Shown here: in pieces, positions 36,238-46,744 of the stretch
How the letters are laid out: the number at the start of each line of letters is the position of its first letter
Position numbering within the stretch: the stretch's first letter is position 1
Source: Solen grandis
Lineage: Eukaryota; Mollusca; Bivalvia; Adapedonta; Solenidae
NCBI GenBank assembly: GCA_021229015.1
Contig: CM037778.1
Location: 10,202,956 to 10,266,955, forward strand
Direction of reading: 5' to 3'
Length of the DNA stretch: 64,000 nt
Made by a program: the position numbers and the translations under genes
The notes under the pieces: generated by a model
What the model saw: the letters and a program-made list of their open reading frames with translations, nothing else
Database searches by the model: none
Told to the model about the DNA's origin: nothing

Positions 36238-36356
36238 CTAAGTATAGGTTAGTGTTTTTTAGTAAGCATTAATGAAATTAAATCGGTCTGGCGCGGCGCA
36301 GCCGCGCGACCGATTTAATGGAATTAATGCTTACTAAATAACACTAACCTACTTAG
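36238..36356. repeat. Long hairpin, arms about 48 bp with GC-rich loop
   Basis: CTAAGTATAGGTTAGTG at left and CACTAACCTACTTAG at right are the outer ends; the arms continue through agtaagcattaat and end in aaatcggtc / gaccgattt. The loop (ggcgcggcgcagccgcgcg) is itself self-complementary. A few mismatches and small gaps. Confidence 0.85.
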
Positions 36357-37427
36357 TGTTTGAAATTATGTTTTGCAACTTAACGCAGTCTCACATTCCA
36401 AATATAGTATTGATTTTTGTGACTCCGCCCTATCCACGTGTTCCCAGCGTGAATTACATCACGTGACATGTAACATGTTATGTCAAAGGTCAATGCGTCG
36501 CTCTAGCTGTGTAATGATTTTTGAGACACCTGTTCCCGGCGTGACATGTAACATGATATGTCAAAGGTCAAGCGTTGCTCTAGCTGTGTAGAGCTACGCT
36601 CTGGGAGGCTGAAACCGGACCCCGACTTATATAAATTATTATACTGTTTAGAAAGGTTCATTTATTTGCACCTATATATATGTTATTTTGTGTTTTGCAA
36701 TTGGACATTATTATTTTTTTCCCGTTTTAGTAACCTTTGTTTGTTAGCCTTCTTTTCATCTCTTCTCATTATTTATTTATATTTTTCAGTTAATTTTTTT
36801 TTTAAATCTCTGCATTCATATTATTACACATCTCATCTCGTAAAATGTATCAGTGTTTTGTTTTTTTTTTCATTTACAACAATAGTGCTGTTATTTTCAA
36901 AAATTTAATCAGATATTTACTTAATTGCTTTAGCATATGTAGACATTGAAATTATACAAATACTTTCAAGGAGATGGCCGATACTAATGTTGTTAGAACT
37001 TTTGGTCAGACCCTTTTGCTTATTTTCTAAAATCTTGAATGTTGTATCATTAATATCTACGGCAATAAAATATGTCCAAACTAAACTAAATGGAAGGGTA
37101 GAGTTCTTTTGTTATTTTGGATAAATCAGATTGCTGGTTCACTATTGATGTTGTGCTTTTTCTTTTATATCGATTTTCATGCGTCCCCATCAGAAAACCC
37201 TGTAACACATTACACACGCGTGATATTGGTAAACACATAAAGCTCCGCCTCCCGACACACCTTGCCGCACATGCGCACTGAAGGCGCTTGAAGCTGGTTT
37301 AAACTGATCAGCTGATTTAACGGAATAGTGTTTAGTGACAAGTTTATGCCGATTAAATGAATTAAACGGAGACAAAAATTTGAAAAATGGAATGATCTCA
37401 TTGGGCAAAATATAATTTCAAACACTA
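36354..37427. mobile_element. Terminal-inverted-repeat element nested in the LINE
   Basis: About 23-bp inverted ends at 36354-36376 and 37405-37427 (tagtgtttgaaattat at left, ataatttcaaacacta at right). Its right two-thirds are co-linear with 15385-16074. Within 36.45-36.60 kb a block holding 'gtgacatgtaacatg' and 'tatgtcaaaggtcaa' is present twice. No transposase; non-autonomous. Confidence 0.7.
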
Positions 37428-37599
37428 ATATTGTTTAGGATTTTTTGTTTTCATTTCACAAAATTAATACTCTATCATGTTATAAAACTCTCCTTTTGCA
37501 TGTTTTTTCATGTTATTAACTTTATTTCTTAAGTGTTTATAATTGTCAATCATTTATCAGACCGGAGTTTAGAGCTTTAGTTTTGAGACGATCTCGTTT

Positions 37600-38100
37600 A
37601 CGTGAAGCACTTGAATTTGAGAGTTTTACCATGGCTTATCATTTGGTCTACTAGTGACTTCTTTATTGGGAATACAGGCTTTAATAAGTTCCATATAGCG
37701 CTTTGTAAAAACATCAGTTGTTCATGAACATTAATGGAATTTAAAAATGACCAATCAGTAGTTTGTATAAGATTGTTTAAAGTAGTAACATCTACATTTT
37801 TGTAATTCCAAACAGTTCTAGTATATGAATTATCATAAATAGTATGACTACGAATAAAAGCTGATGTGCAAAAATGGCCACTTACTGATGGAAGTGTTTT
37901 TAAAATCTCAACATTTGCGATATTAATGTTGCTACTGATTGCAATAGGATCGAGTAATGTTTGGGTATTTGTCGTTACCCGTGTTGATTCTGATATTATA
38001 TTTTTCATATTGTTCATAAGCACTATGTTTTTAAATTTATTATTTGTGTTTATCAATTGGTCGTCATTAATATCTCCTAATAAAATAATATTGGGACAAT
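37600..38100 (-). pseudogene. LINE endonuclease fragment
   Basis: C-terminal half of an exonuclease-endonuclease-phosphatase fold: IILLGDIND carries the GD(I/F)N active-site motif, LLDPIAIS the later Asp motif, and VSGHFCTSAF stands where SDH is normal, so the catalytic Asp-His pair is altered (G for D). The N-terminal half would fall in the N gap. Confidence 0.75.
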
Positions 38101-38200
38101 NNNNNNNNNNNNNNNNNNNNNNNNNNNNNNNNNNNNNNNNNNNNNNNNNNNNNNNNNNNNNNNNNNNNNNNNNNNNNNNNNNNNNNNNNNNNNNNNNNNN
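38101..38200. other. Assembly gap, 100 N
   Basis: A run of exactly 100 N, the usual placeholder for unknown length. LINE sequence to the left is not continued to the right, so order and distance across it are uncertain. Confidence 0.98.
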
Positions 38201-40687
38201 GTGCAAAGACCTGTGTCCCAGAACAAGCCAAGGATTGTAAAAATATCTAGGTCTTCTTTTGAATTCATGGTTATGACTTCAGGCCTGTATGTTAAAACTT
38301 TATATGTTTAATATGAATGAGTAGTATTTGGGCCTATTCACTTAAATATCTTAGTTTTGATGACTGGTATTGTTCTGTACTGATGTCGTGATAGACACAT
38401 TTAAAACAATAAAACCGTAATTGAATTTGTTTATTGCAGCTTGCAAAATTATCATGAGAAATAAAACAAGAACCTGGGTGCCCACTTCTGGATATTCTCC
38501 AAAAGTCAAGGGCCATAACTATATTCCAACTTATTCAATTTTAATTTGTAATGTAAGTCAGGGTGTCAAACTTAACATGTATTTGCAAAAAAATCTTTAT
38601 TTAGGACAAACAACTTCGCATGAGTAATGCAAACCAAGAATACCATCTTGCAGTATCAGTAAGGGGGGATAACTTTGCCATGACAATGAATTTCAAAGGA
38701 AAATCCCAGGTGCACAAATGCACACCATGGTGTTATTATCTGTGATTAGGGAAGTTCAATAAAAAACAAAAACTTATTTTGGAATTACACATGCTTCAAG
38801 ATTCTAGACAGACAAAGGGACAGATTGAACCAACAGATGGATATGACACCAACATAGCCCCCATATACATGTACTTTGTATCTTGAATTTCAACAAACAG
38901 GAAAGTAGTTGTAACACAAAACCAACTAAGCCACAGCAATATCTTATTCTAAAGAAATCCAGGAGTTTTGTTTTTAGTAATTTTCATTTTTAAGGAAAAA
39001 ATTTAAATTAGTATTTTTTCATGACTTATTAATGAAACATAAAAAATGATTCATCCAGTAATCAATTCTAAGAATTTCTTGGGAACTCCTTTGGTAATTT
39101 CATTAGTCTCTTGTTATTTAATAATCTTTGAAATTGGAAAGAGAAAAAATCTACACACCTGAAGGGTGTATCAATTTACATGCAACATGGAAATAATATG
39201 CAAAGGCACATTAGGGAAAATTTTGTTTTTGTTTTAAATTGCTTAAGAATAATTTAATGAAATTTAAACCAGTATCTAAAAACATTAGGTAAAGGTGATT
39301 AAACCCCAACACTGCTTCTTGTCAAAACTTGCTCTCCAAAAAAAAAAAAAGGCTAGTGAAACTTCCTATGTAGTTTGATTAAAATCCACTCAGTAGTTAT
39401 TGAGAAATAGCTGGGAAAAGAAGGCTCAAGAAAATTAATTAAAGGGCCATAACTCAGAGAAAAATAACTCAGAGAAAAATCATTCAACCATAAAAAAGGT
39501 ACAATATTCACATCATTCTGTGCCTGCTAGTGAAACTTCCTATGAAGTTTGATGAAATCCATCCAAGTAGCACAGACATAGAAAGCTCCAGAAAATCATC
39601 AAAGAGGGGGTATAAAAACTTCACAATATTGAACTTAACTTTAAGCAAGTTGCACTTAGTGTTAGCGGATGACAAAGTAGGGCAATGCGGGTACAACTAA
39701 TACAATGTCATGTGTCTGTTATGTAGCTTTTCTTTCATTGTTTCATACGTTATGTAAGTGGATATAGGGCATACCCCTTTAACTTTGGCAGCATATGCCC
39801 CCTGAACTTTGACAGCAAAGTCTTTTTTTGTTATAAATTTTCATAGGGTTTGAATGTTGAAGTTCAGTAGTCGTAAGTCTAAAAGTTTTGAGCTATGGAT
39901 TGGATAATCATTTCCCATGGCCTTCAAAGTTTCAAAATACTGGTCAATCTCATAGACTGTTAAAAGGATGAAAGTTATTATTTACTGGTAAATCAAAATG
40001 AAACTAGCAGGTAGAGGACTACAGATCTCAGGGATATTGGAGAGAACCCTAAGGAAAAGGATCAGATTCTGTTGTTTTTGAACTGGTTACAGATAATCAT
40101 GACAGAATATATGGGTCATTTTAAAAGTCTACATTATATTGTGAGTCTATTAGATTTTAGTTTAATCCTTGAAAACAACCCCCTTTGTCTCATTTTCATG
40201 GCTTTGTGAAAAATTATTTTAACTTCTTCTTTAATAAAATATGTACTGGAAGTAACAACAGTTTTGCACCAATACCTCTATTTACATTTATCCAGTTATC
40301 CAATTCAGGATTTGAACAAAGCAGACTAGTCTGTCTTACGTCTTAAATTACTGTCATTTCCTTTTTTTTTTGGACGACTATTTGCACCCTGCTAACATCT
40401 TTTTCAAACACTTTGAAGATCAGTGGAGTAACTCAGATGTTTAAATTTTAACCCACTTTCTAGGATATATTTAAACTAAGGTACCTTTGTAGACAACAGC
40501 AGGAGCACTGTTACAGTTTATATGGAGGATCTGGATTTACATGTAGTTCTTGGTTGATATTTTTACTCTGTTGTTACTCTACTTTAAGCTTTTTTTCTAT
40601 TAAAGTTTCTCTTGGCTGATTTGCCTGATAGAGAAGAAATTTGTAAAACGATAACTTTAATATTGTAGAAAATGGAAAATTATACAT
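38201..40687. other. Intergenic or intronic, dispersed repeats, no gene recognised
   Basis: 'caagggccataact' phrases near 38508 and 39442, and a near-duplicate 'gctagtgaaacttcctatg' near 39351 and 39527, suggest a degenerate tandem repeat family like those near 4.7 and 59 kb. No splice-consistent exon. Confidence 0.5.
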
Positions 40688-41935
40688 CAGGTTTATCTCC
40701 AGTTAAATAAAAAAAACATACAGGTCTCATCTCCAGTAAAGTACATACAGGTTTCACTTCCAGTTAAATAAAATACATGCAGGTTTCATCTCCAGTAAAG
40801 TACATACAGGTCCCATTCCAGTAAAATAAAGTACATACAGGTCTCATCTCCAGTAAAATAAAGTACATGCAGGTCTTATCTCCAGTACAGTACATACAGG
40901 TTTCACTTCCAGTTAAATAAAGTACATACAGGTCTCATCTCCAGTAAAATAAAGTACATGCAGGTCTTATCTCCAGTAAAGTACATGCAGGTCTCATCTC
41001 CAGTAACATACATACTGGTCTCATCTCCAGTAAAGTACATACTGGTCTCATCTCCAGTAAAGTACATACTGGTCTCATCTCCAGTAAAATAAAGTATATG
41101 CAGGTCTCATCTCCAGTAACATACATACTGGTCTCATCTCCAGTAAAGTACATGCAGGTCTCATCTCCAGTAAAATAAAGTACATGCAGGTCTCATCTCC
41201 AGTAACGTACATGCAGGTCTCATCTCCAGTAAAATACACACTGGTCTCATTTCCAGTAAAATAAAGTACATGCAGGTCTGATATCCAGTAAAATAAAGTA
41301 TATGCAGGTCTCATCTCCAGTAAATACAAACTGGTCTCATCTCCAGTAAAGTACATACTGGTCTCATCTCCAGTAAAATAAAGTACATGCAGGTCTCATC
41401 TCCAGTAAAGTACATGCAGGTCTCATCTCCAGTAAAATACACACTGGTCTCATTTCCAGTAAAATAAAGTACATGCAGGTCTGATATCCAGTAAAATAAA
41501 GTATATGCAGGTCTCATCTCCAGTAACTGGAACTGGTCTCATCTCCAGTAAAGTACATACTGGTCTCATCTCCAGTAACATACATACTGGTCTCATCTCT
41601 AGTTAAATAAAGTACATGTAGGTCTCATCTCCAGTAAAGTAAATGCAGGTCTCATCTCCAGTAAAGTACATGTAGGTCTCATCTCCAGTAAAGTACATGC
41701 AGGTCTTATCTCCAGTAATGTACATGCAGGTCTCATCTCCAGTAAAGTACATGCAGGTCTCATCTCCAGTAAAGTACATGCAGGTCTCATCTCCAGTAAA
41801 ATACACACTGGTCTCATTTCCAGTAAAATAAATACTGGTCTCATCTCCAGTAAAATAAAGTACAGCAGGTTCATATAGTAAAGTTCATGTAGGTCTCATC
41901 TTCAGTAAAGTTCATGCAGGTCTCATCTCCTTTTA
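40688..41935. repeat. Minisatellite, 27- and 32-bp units, about 44 copies
   Basis: Consensus unit gtacatgcaggtctcatctccagtaaa in 27 bp; the 32-bp form adds 'ataaa'. On the minus strand the 27-bp form reads as the nonapeptide MYFTGDETC repeated, giving overlapping open frames (40935-41874) that are products of periodicity. A larger period of about 203 bp (41248 versus 41451) covers a block with rare variants. Copies at the edges are more diverged. Confidence 0.9.
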
Positions 41936-42255
41936 CATGCTCCAATGTGTTATGATTATATGAAGACATATAAAGACAGATAAAGACACAAAAATGACAT
42001 CAAATCTTAAAATTTGTCATGCTAATTGAAGGAACATCTCTAGTTGTTCCTCACTACTTGCCGGATATAAGATTAGCACCTGATGAGATGTTTGTTGCTC
42101 AGTATTATGTGTGCTTCATGATTCTTATGATGAGACAGGACCCAGTCTGAGGTCACGTGATATCAAAATCTGCCTTTTTTACCATTACAGGGACTTTACC
42201 TTAATACTCCAGATATACAATAATATTATATTGTTGGTTCAAAACCTACCTTTCT

Positions 42256-42452
42256 TTAACCCTTTACCTCAAAGAGATACATCTGATATATTGACAAACA
42301 AAGCAGATCCTGATCAGACAACTCCTTGCAGGAGCTGCCTAATCAGGGTCTCCTCTGTTTGCTCAAAAATATTATTATATACCAAAATTCAGTAAATAAA
42401 TATTCATCAAGTTGTAAATGTGTTCATGAATATTCATGAGGTTAAAGGTTAA
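42256..42452. mobile_element. MITE-like element with TTAACC ends
   Basis: TTAACCCTTTACCTCA at left and TGAGGTTAAAGGTTAA at right; inside, 'cctgatcagacaactcc' and 'tcatgaatattcatgagg'. Distinct core from the 242-bp MITE but similar ends. Relatives at 5.5, 10.2 and 54.1 kb. Confidence 0.6.
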
Positions 42453-42536
42453 GAAAGTGGTATGAGGAACAAATGAAGGGGAAAGTAACAGGTAACACAC
42501 CACACAGGTCTAGTTCCTTAAGAAGCCAATTATAAA

Positions 42537-43895
42537 ACAAGAGGGCCATGATGGCCCTGAATCGCTCACCTGATTATAAATGAGCAACATATGTTGGATT
42601 TTTCATATTGACCTACTTTTTGACATAACATGACCCACTTTCGAGCTTGACCAAGATTTATGGAAACAGACATTCCGACCAAGATTCATAAAGATTGGGC
42701 CAAAAATGTGGCCTCTAGAGTGTTAACAAGGTTTTTCTAAGATTTGACCTCATGACCTACTTTTTGACCCCACATGACCCAAATTCAAACTTGTCCAAGA
42801 TTTTATGGAAACAAACATTCTGACCAAGTTTCATAAAGATTGGGCCAAAACTGTGGCCTATAGAGTGTTAACAATGTTTTTCTAAGATTTGACCTCATGA
42901 CCTACTTTTTGACCCCACATGACCCAAATTCAAACTTATCCAAGATTTTATGGAGACAAACATTCTGACCAGGTTTCATAAAGATTGGGCCAAAAATGTG
43001 GCCTCTAGAGTGTTAACAAGGTTTTTCTAAGATTTGACCTCATGACCTACTTTTTGACCCCACATGACCCAAATTTGAACTTGTCTAAGATTTTATGGAG
43101 GCAAACATTCTGACCAGGTTTCATAAAGATTTGGCCAAATATGTGGCCTCTAGAGTGTTAACAAGGTTTTTCTAAGATTTGACCTCATGACCTACTTTTT
43201 GACCCCACATGACCCAAATTCAAACTTTTCCAAGATTTTATGAAAACAAACATTCTGACCAAGTTTCATGAAGATTTGGCCAAAAATGTGGCCTCTAGAG
43301 TGTTAACAAGGTTTTACTAAGATTTTACCTTGTGACCTACTTTTTGACCCCAAATGACCCTCCTGACCTAATGGTCCGATATCAGCCAAAATCAAACCTG
43401 GCTGAGATTTTTTGGTTATAAACAATGTCATTAAGTTTGAATGCAATTGCTAAAGAAATGAAGATGCTAGAGTGCAAACAATGTGAAATCTGGCTTTTTT
43501 GAATTTTAAAAGGGGCATAACTCCTGACCTAATGTTGATATCAGCAATAATCAAACTTGGCCGAGATTTTATGGTTATAAACACTGTTATTAAGTTTGAA
43601 GATAATTGCTCATGAAATGAAGATGCTAGAGTTCAAACAATGTGAAATCTGGCTTTTTTGAATTTTAAAAGGGGCATAACTCCTGACCTAATGTTCCGAT
43701 ATCAGCAATAATCAAACTTGGCCGAGATTTTATGGTTATAAACATTGTTTTAAAGTTTGAAGATAATTGCTCATAACATGAAGATGCTAGAGTGCAAACG
43801 AACAAATTGTGGACGACGGACGACGGACGGACGGACGACGGACATTCATCGATCCTAAAAGCTCATCCTGAGCACACGTGCTCAGGTGAGCTAAA
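42537..43895 (+). repeat. TCACCTGA-ended dispersed repeat with 145-bp internal units
   Basis: Left end 'gagggccatgatggccctg' then 'aatcgctcacctga'; right end 'gacggacggacgacgg', 'gagcacacgtgctca' and 'ggtgagcta'. The core has about five units with an exact 145-bp period (gacctcatgacctac at 42746, 42891, 43036, 43181; variant at 43326), then two looser units with 'aggggcataactcctgacct'. Same ends as the 2.8- and 11.7-kb copies but a different core. Confidence 0.8.
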
Positions 43896-44404
43896 AATAT
43901 TGTAATAGGTTCTTCTACCTGCTTATATTCTCATGATTAAAAGATGCTGTTGTAGTGCAATTATATTCAAATGCGAGATTTTTTTACCTGTATTTAAATC
44001 ACATCGGTAGCGAAATTACATTGCTAATCCCCTTTCTCCAAGAACATAACTTAATATAGTATGGCAATTACTGCCATTGCAAAGACAAATTACCTTAATT
44101 CAATTTCGGTATGTATTGTTCTAATATCCATCAAACAGTTTGTTGCACAAGTTTCATTACTTTGTTTACATGGCACATGGTTTCTGCGGCAGCCTATGTT
44201 ACAGGAACTATTTTCCTATTCTAACCTGCAGATAAGTTAAAAACTATATGAACCTTATGCTAGTTTTGGTAGAGTATTGCAATCATTCACGTTAATTTAT
44301 ACTTGTGGGAAGCGCAGAAGTGGATATGTTAGGATTTCCACACAAAAGATGTACTTTTATATGGCAGAAGTACCCATTTTATGGATTTCTCCGCAAGGCG
44401 TCTG

Positions 44405-44580
44405 TCTGATTGGTGGAGGATCCCCGATTATGGGAATTCCCTACTCTGATTGGCTAGAGGGCAGATGACTCAGTGTGACCTCATCACAAAGCATCCTGGT
44501 GCGCAAAAGTATAAATAAGGGAACGCAAGGCAGTTTGACAGCTTTCCATTTCGGACCAAAACATCCAAAATTTGACAAAC
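44405..44580 (+). promoter_or_regulatory. Promoter-like cluster: CCAAT x2, kappaB, AP-1, CRE-like, TATA
   Basis: In order: ATTGG at 44409-44413, GGGAATTCCC (perfect palindromic kappaB) at 44432-44441, ATTGG at 44449-44453, TGACTCA (AP-1) at 44466-44472, TGACCTCA (CRE-like) at 44476-44483, TATAAATA at 44510-44517, and an initiator-like CCATTTC with its A at 44548. A possible first exon ends at 44580 before gtaaag. No coding exon was found downstream on this strand. Sites match known consensus; function is inference. Confidence 0.5.
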
Positions 44581-44682
44581 GTAAAGAAAACTAGAAAGAA
44601 CACTGCTCGTAGCAATGTAAATAGACATTTATTTTATGAGAGAAGATATATATCTATCAAGAGTATTTGGAATATACAACTA

Positions 44683-44908
44683 ACTTGACTTGACTATTTG
44701 AGTTTACTGTCCCTTTGACAGTATTTCAGTCATATAGCAACGTCCAGGTAATTACAAGTGGAGGAAGACCCCCAATACACGGAGGCAGCGTGAAGGCCTC
44801 CCTCACATGAAAATCCGCAATTACCCTGCCGGGACTCAAACCCACGTGGTAAGGGGCTGAGTGAGTATTAAAGCCAGCAACTTTACCCTCTCGGCCACGG
44901 AGGCCCCA
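44683..44908 (-). mobile_element. tRNA-derived SINE, first of a pair
   Basis: Body shares 'tatttcagtcatatag' and 'ggtggaggaagaccc'-type blocks with the next element; right end carries B-box-like 'gggactcaaaccca' and 'ctcggccacggaggcccc' (A-box side). Flanked by atatacaacta (44672) and atatacaactg (44909). Confidence 0.75.
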
Positions 44909-44919
44909 ATATACAACTG

Positions 44920-45173
44920 TTGTTGTTGTTGTATTGGGGTTTACCGTCGCTGCGATAGTATTTCAATCATATAGCGACGTCCAGCTAATTACAGGTGGAG
45001 GAAGACCCCGAGTACACAAAGGTACCCGGACAGAACCACCATCCTACCGCAAGCCAGCTGGAAGGCTTCCTCTCATGAAAAATCCGAAGTCCCTACCGGG
45101 ATTCGAACCCACAGTGGTGAAGGGCTGAGAGATTTGTAGTCCACGACTGTAACCGCTTGGCCATGGCGGCCCC
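44920..45173 (-). mobile_element. tRNA-derived SINE, second of a pair, fullest copy
   Basis: On the minus strand it begins with a tRNA-like head, A box TGGCCAAGCGGTTA and B box GGTTCGAATCC (Ser/Leu-like), followed by the conserved body and a (GTT)n-like tail. Flanked by atatacaactg (44909-44919) and atatacaattg (45174-45184). Confidence 0.85.
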
Positions 45174-45184
45174 ATATACAATTG

Positions 45185-46010
45185 GAACTAAATATGAATA
45201 AATTTAACATTATAAGAGAATACATATTTATCAAGTTACAATTAAAAGTGCCTACTTGACCATCAAATATTTGTTAGTGTGATTTTGGAAAAAACTCTCA
45301 TACGTCAAGAAATATGTTATTTCAATTAGCCAATCATATGCACGAATGAAGGAGAACGTTGCCAGGTCCTATAGAAAAATATGGTTTGAATTTAGGACGA
45401 AAATAGAGTTAATGTATAAAAAAAAAAGCTTGCATGCCACATATTTATAAAGATTACATCCTTAACTACTTAACAGTTAAACAAAAGTCATGAACATATA
45501 ACATAAACAGACAAAATATGAACAGCATTTTTAAAATGCACGAATCAACGCACACAAAGCATATAGAATATATATAGGTATCTATTAAATCCTGTTATCG
45601 GCATGCTGAAATTAAATTACAACAGTTACATGTATTTAACGATGTCTCGTATTTTATAAGTCTGCTGTATGTTAACTGAATCATCCTTCTCGACAACCAA
45701 ACACAAATCCTGACAGAGTGTAAAGAGAGAGACAGGAAGAAAGAGATAGGTAGACAGAGAGAAAAATATTCCTGCAGTAGGGAGCTCAAGCTACAATATA
45801 CACTTCAGGTCTTCAATTGTCTGGAATTAGACTGCATGCACAAATGATATTCTTGTTGTAAAAGCTTAAAAAGTTATTTGGTATATATAATGAAACTTAA
45901 GGCATATATTACAAGACTTAGTGCATATTTTTGGCTCAGCTGCTCATTACTGATTGAAAAGTTTTTCTTTTTTGTTAATTGTTTTTTTTTTGTTATTGTT
46001 TTTCTTAATC
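45185..46010. other. No gene recognised
   Basis: AT-rich, short ORFs only. It lies between the SINE pair and the end of the minus-strand gene at 46 kb. Confidence 0.5.
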
Positions 46011-46016
46011 TTTATT
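46011..46016 (-). terminator. Candidate poly(A) signal AATAAA
   Basis: TTTATT on the plus strand, that is AATAAA on the minus strand, 132 bp beyond the stop codon of the exon at 46148-46319. Confidence 0.5.
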
Positions 46017-46147
46017 AATACTGATGAAGAATTGAAAAACAGTAATGAAAATCTGTCTGTACCCTGTTTTTTAATTACTTGTTTTTCAGAAAGAAAAAAA
46101 ATCCTTATTTCAGAGGAAAAAAATAATAAGAAATATCATTAATTATT

Positions 46148-46319
46148 TCATTCCCTCATCCTTTGTTTTGGAGCAAATTTTGGCCTCACTTCAAATGCTG
46201 GTATCCAAGGTATGATGATATCAATGTCTGGAATGTATACCAGGTTACTTTTTTGTATCAGTCTGCTGTGATGATTAATTGATGCAAGTTCTTTGTGTGT
46301 TTTTTCAAAAAGTTTCCAA
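46148..46319 (-). CDS. Last coding exon of an unrecognised gene
   Basis: Acceptor cttacag, then one base and 56 codons to a TGA at 46148-46150. The only fully open frame reads WKLFEKTHKELASINHHSRL, IQKSNLVYIPDIDIIIPWIP and ends KFAPKQRMRE. Composition (mixed charged and hydrophobic, few rare residues) looks coding. I do not recognise the family. An AATAAA follows 132 bp downstream. The exon needs a two-base carry-in, which fits the proposed donor of the exon at 46591. It could be the end of a large helical-repeat protein (inference only). Confidence 0.65.
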
Positions 46320-46590
46320 CTGTAAGTTTTGTTGCATCATTGGCAAACATATTTTCGTTTATGTTTGTTGCACATTTTTATAAAATACTAAATTGATAAA
46401 AAAAAAGAAAAGAAAATAGAATAAAGGAAAAATTGTTAAAATAAATTTATTGTATTTTTCACATTAATATCCGGAACTGTTCATATTATTGTTATGACCA
46501 TGTGTATAAATGTAAACCTTGCTATATGCCTGGTTTCCATGGGAACACAATCAACAGAAGTCTAAATTTCCCTCTCCTTTTTTCTCCCAC

Positions 46591-46680
46591 ACACCAAACA
46601 CTTTTTGTAACTGCTCCCAGGTTGTCTGGTATGTTGTGGCGGCCATCTTGAAATCTCTGTAAGTCTTCAGCATGGAATTT
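46591..46680 (-). CDS. Candidate internal exon of the same gene
   Basis: Acceptor attccag at the right boundary. In the frame needing a two-base carry-in it reads NSMLKTYRDFKMAATTYQTT then WEQLQKVFG. The left boundary is uncertain: three overlapping GT sites exist, and only the one before gtggga gives the carry-out that fits the last exon. An alternative frame (KFHAEDLQRFQDGRHN) is also open. The two-base carry-in matches the exon at 53359. Confidence 0.55.
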
Positions 46681-46744
46681 CTGGAATAACAAATACTTCA
46701 AATCTTTACCAGCCATATACATCATTATAAATCACAGAAAACTA

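Larger units (their letters stand above)
33480..38100 (-). mobile_element. Degraded non-LTR retrotransposon (endonuclease + reverse transcriptase), interrupted
   Basis: Minus strand, 5' end lost at the assembly gap. Order: apurinic endonuclease C-terminal part (37600-38100: IILLGDIND, ESTRVTTNTQTLLDPIA, VSGHFCTSAF), linker (HLRNKVNNMKKHAKGEFYN, then NPKQY), nested insertion 36238-37427, reverse transcriptase (35150-36230), and tail with a zinc knuckle (33560-34950). The two sides of the nested insertion join within a typical LINE linker (NPKQY and then RTIKIL). Frameshifts, a 12-bp duplication in motif B, and FAND instead of YADD at the active site show that it is dead. Clade not firmly assigned (CR1/Jockey-like). 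Confidence 0.85.

Noticed and set aside
40935..41874. Several overlapping minus-strand frames with MYFTGDETC repeats
   Set aside because: Translation of a minisatellite; 32-bp units shift the frame repeatedly, no flanking coding exons.
40688..41935. CRISPR-like array
   Set aside because: Adjacent tandem units with no unique spacers, and a eukaryotic genome.
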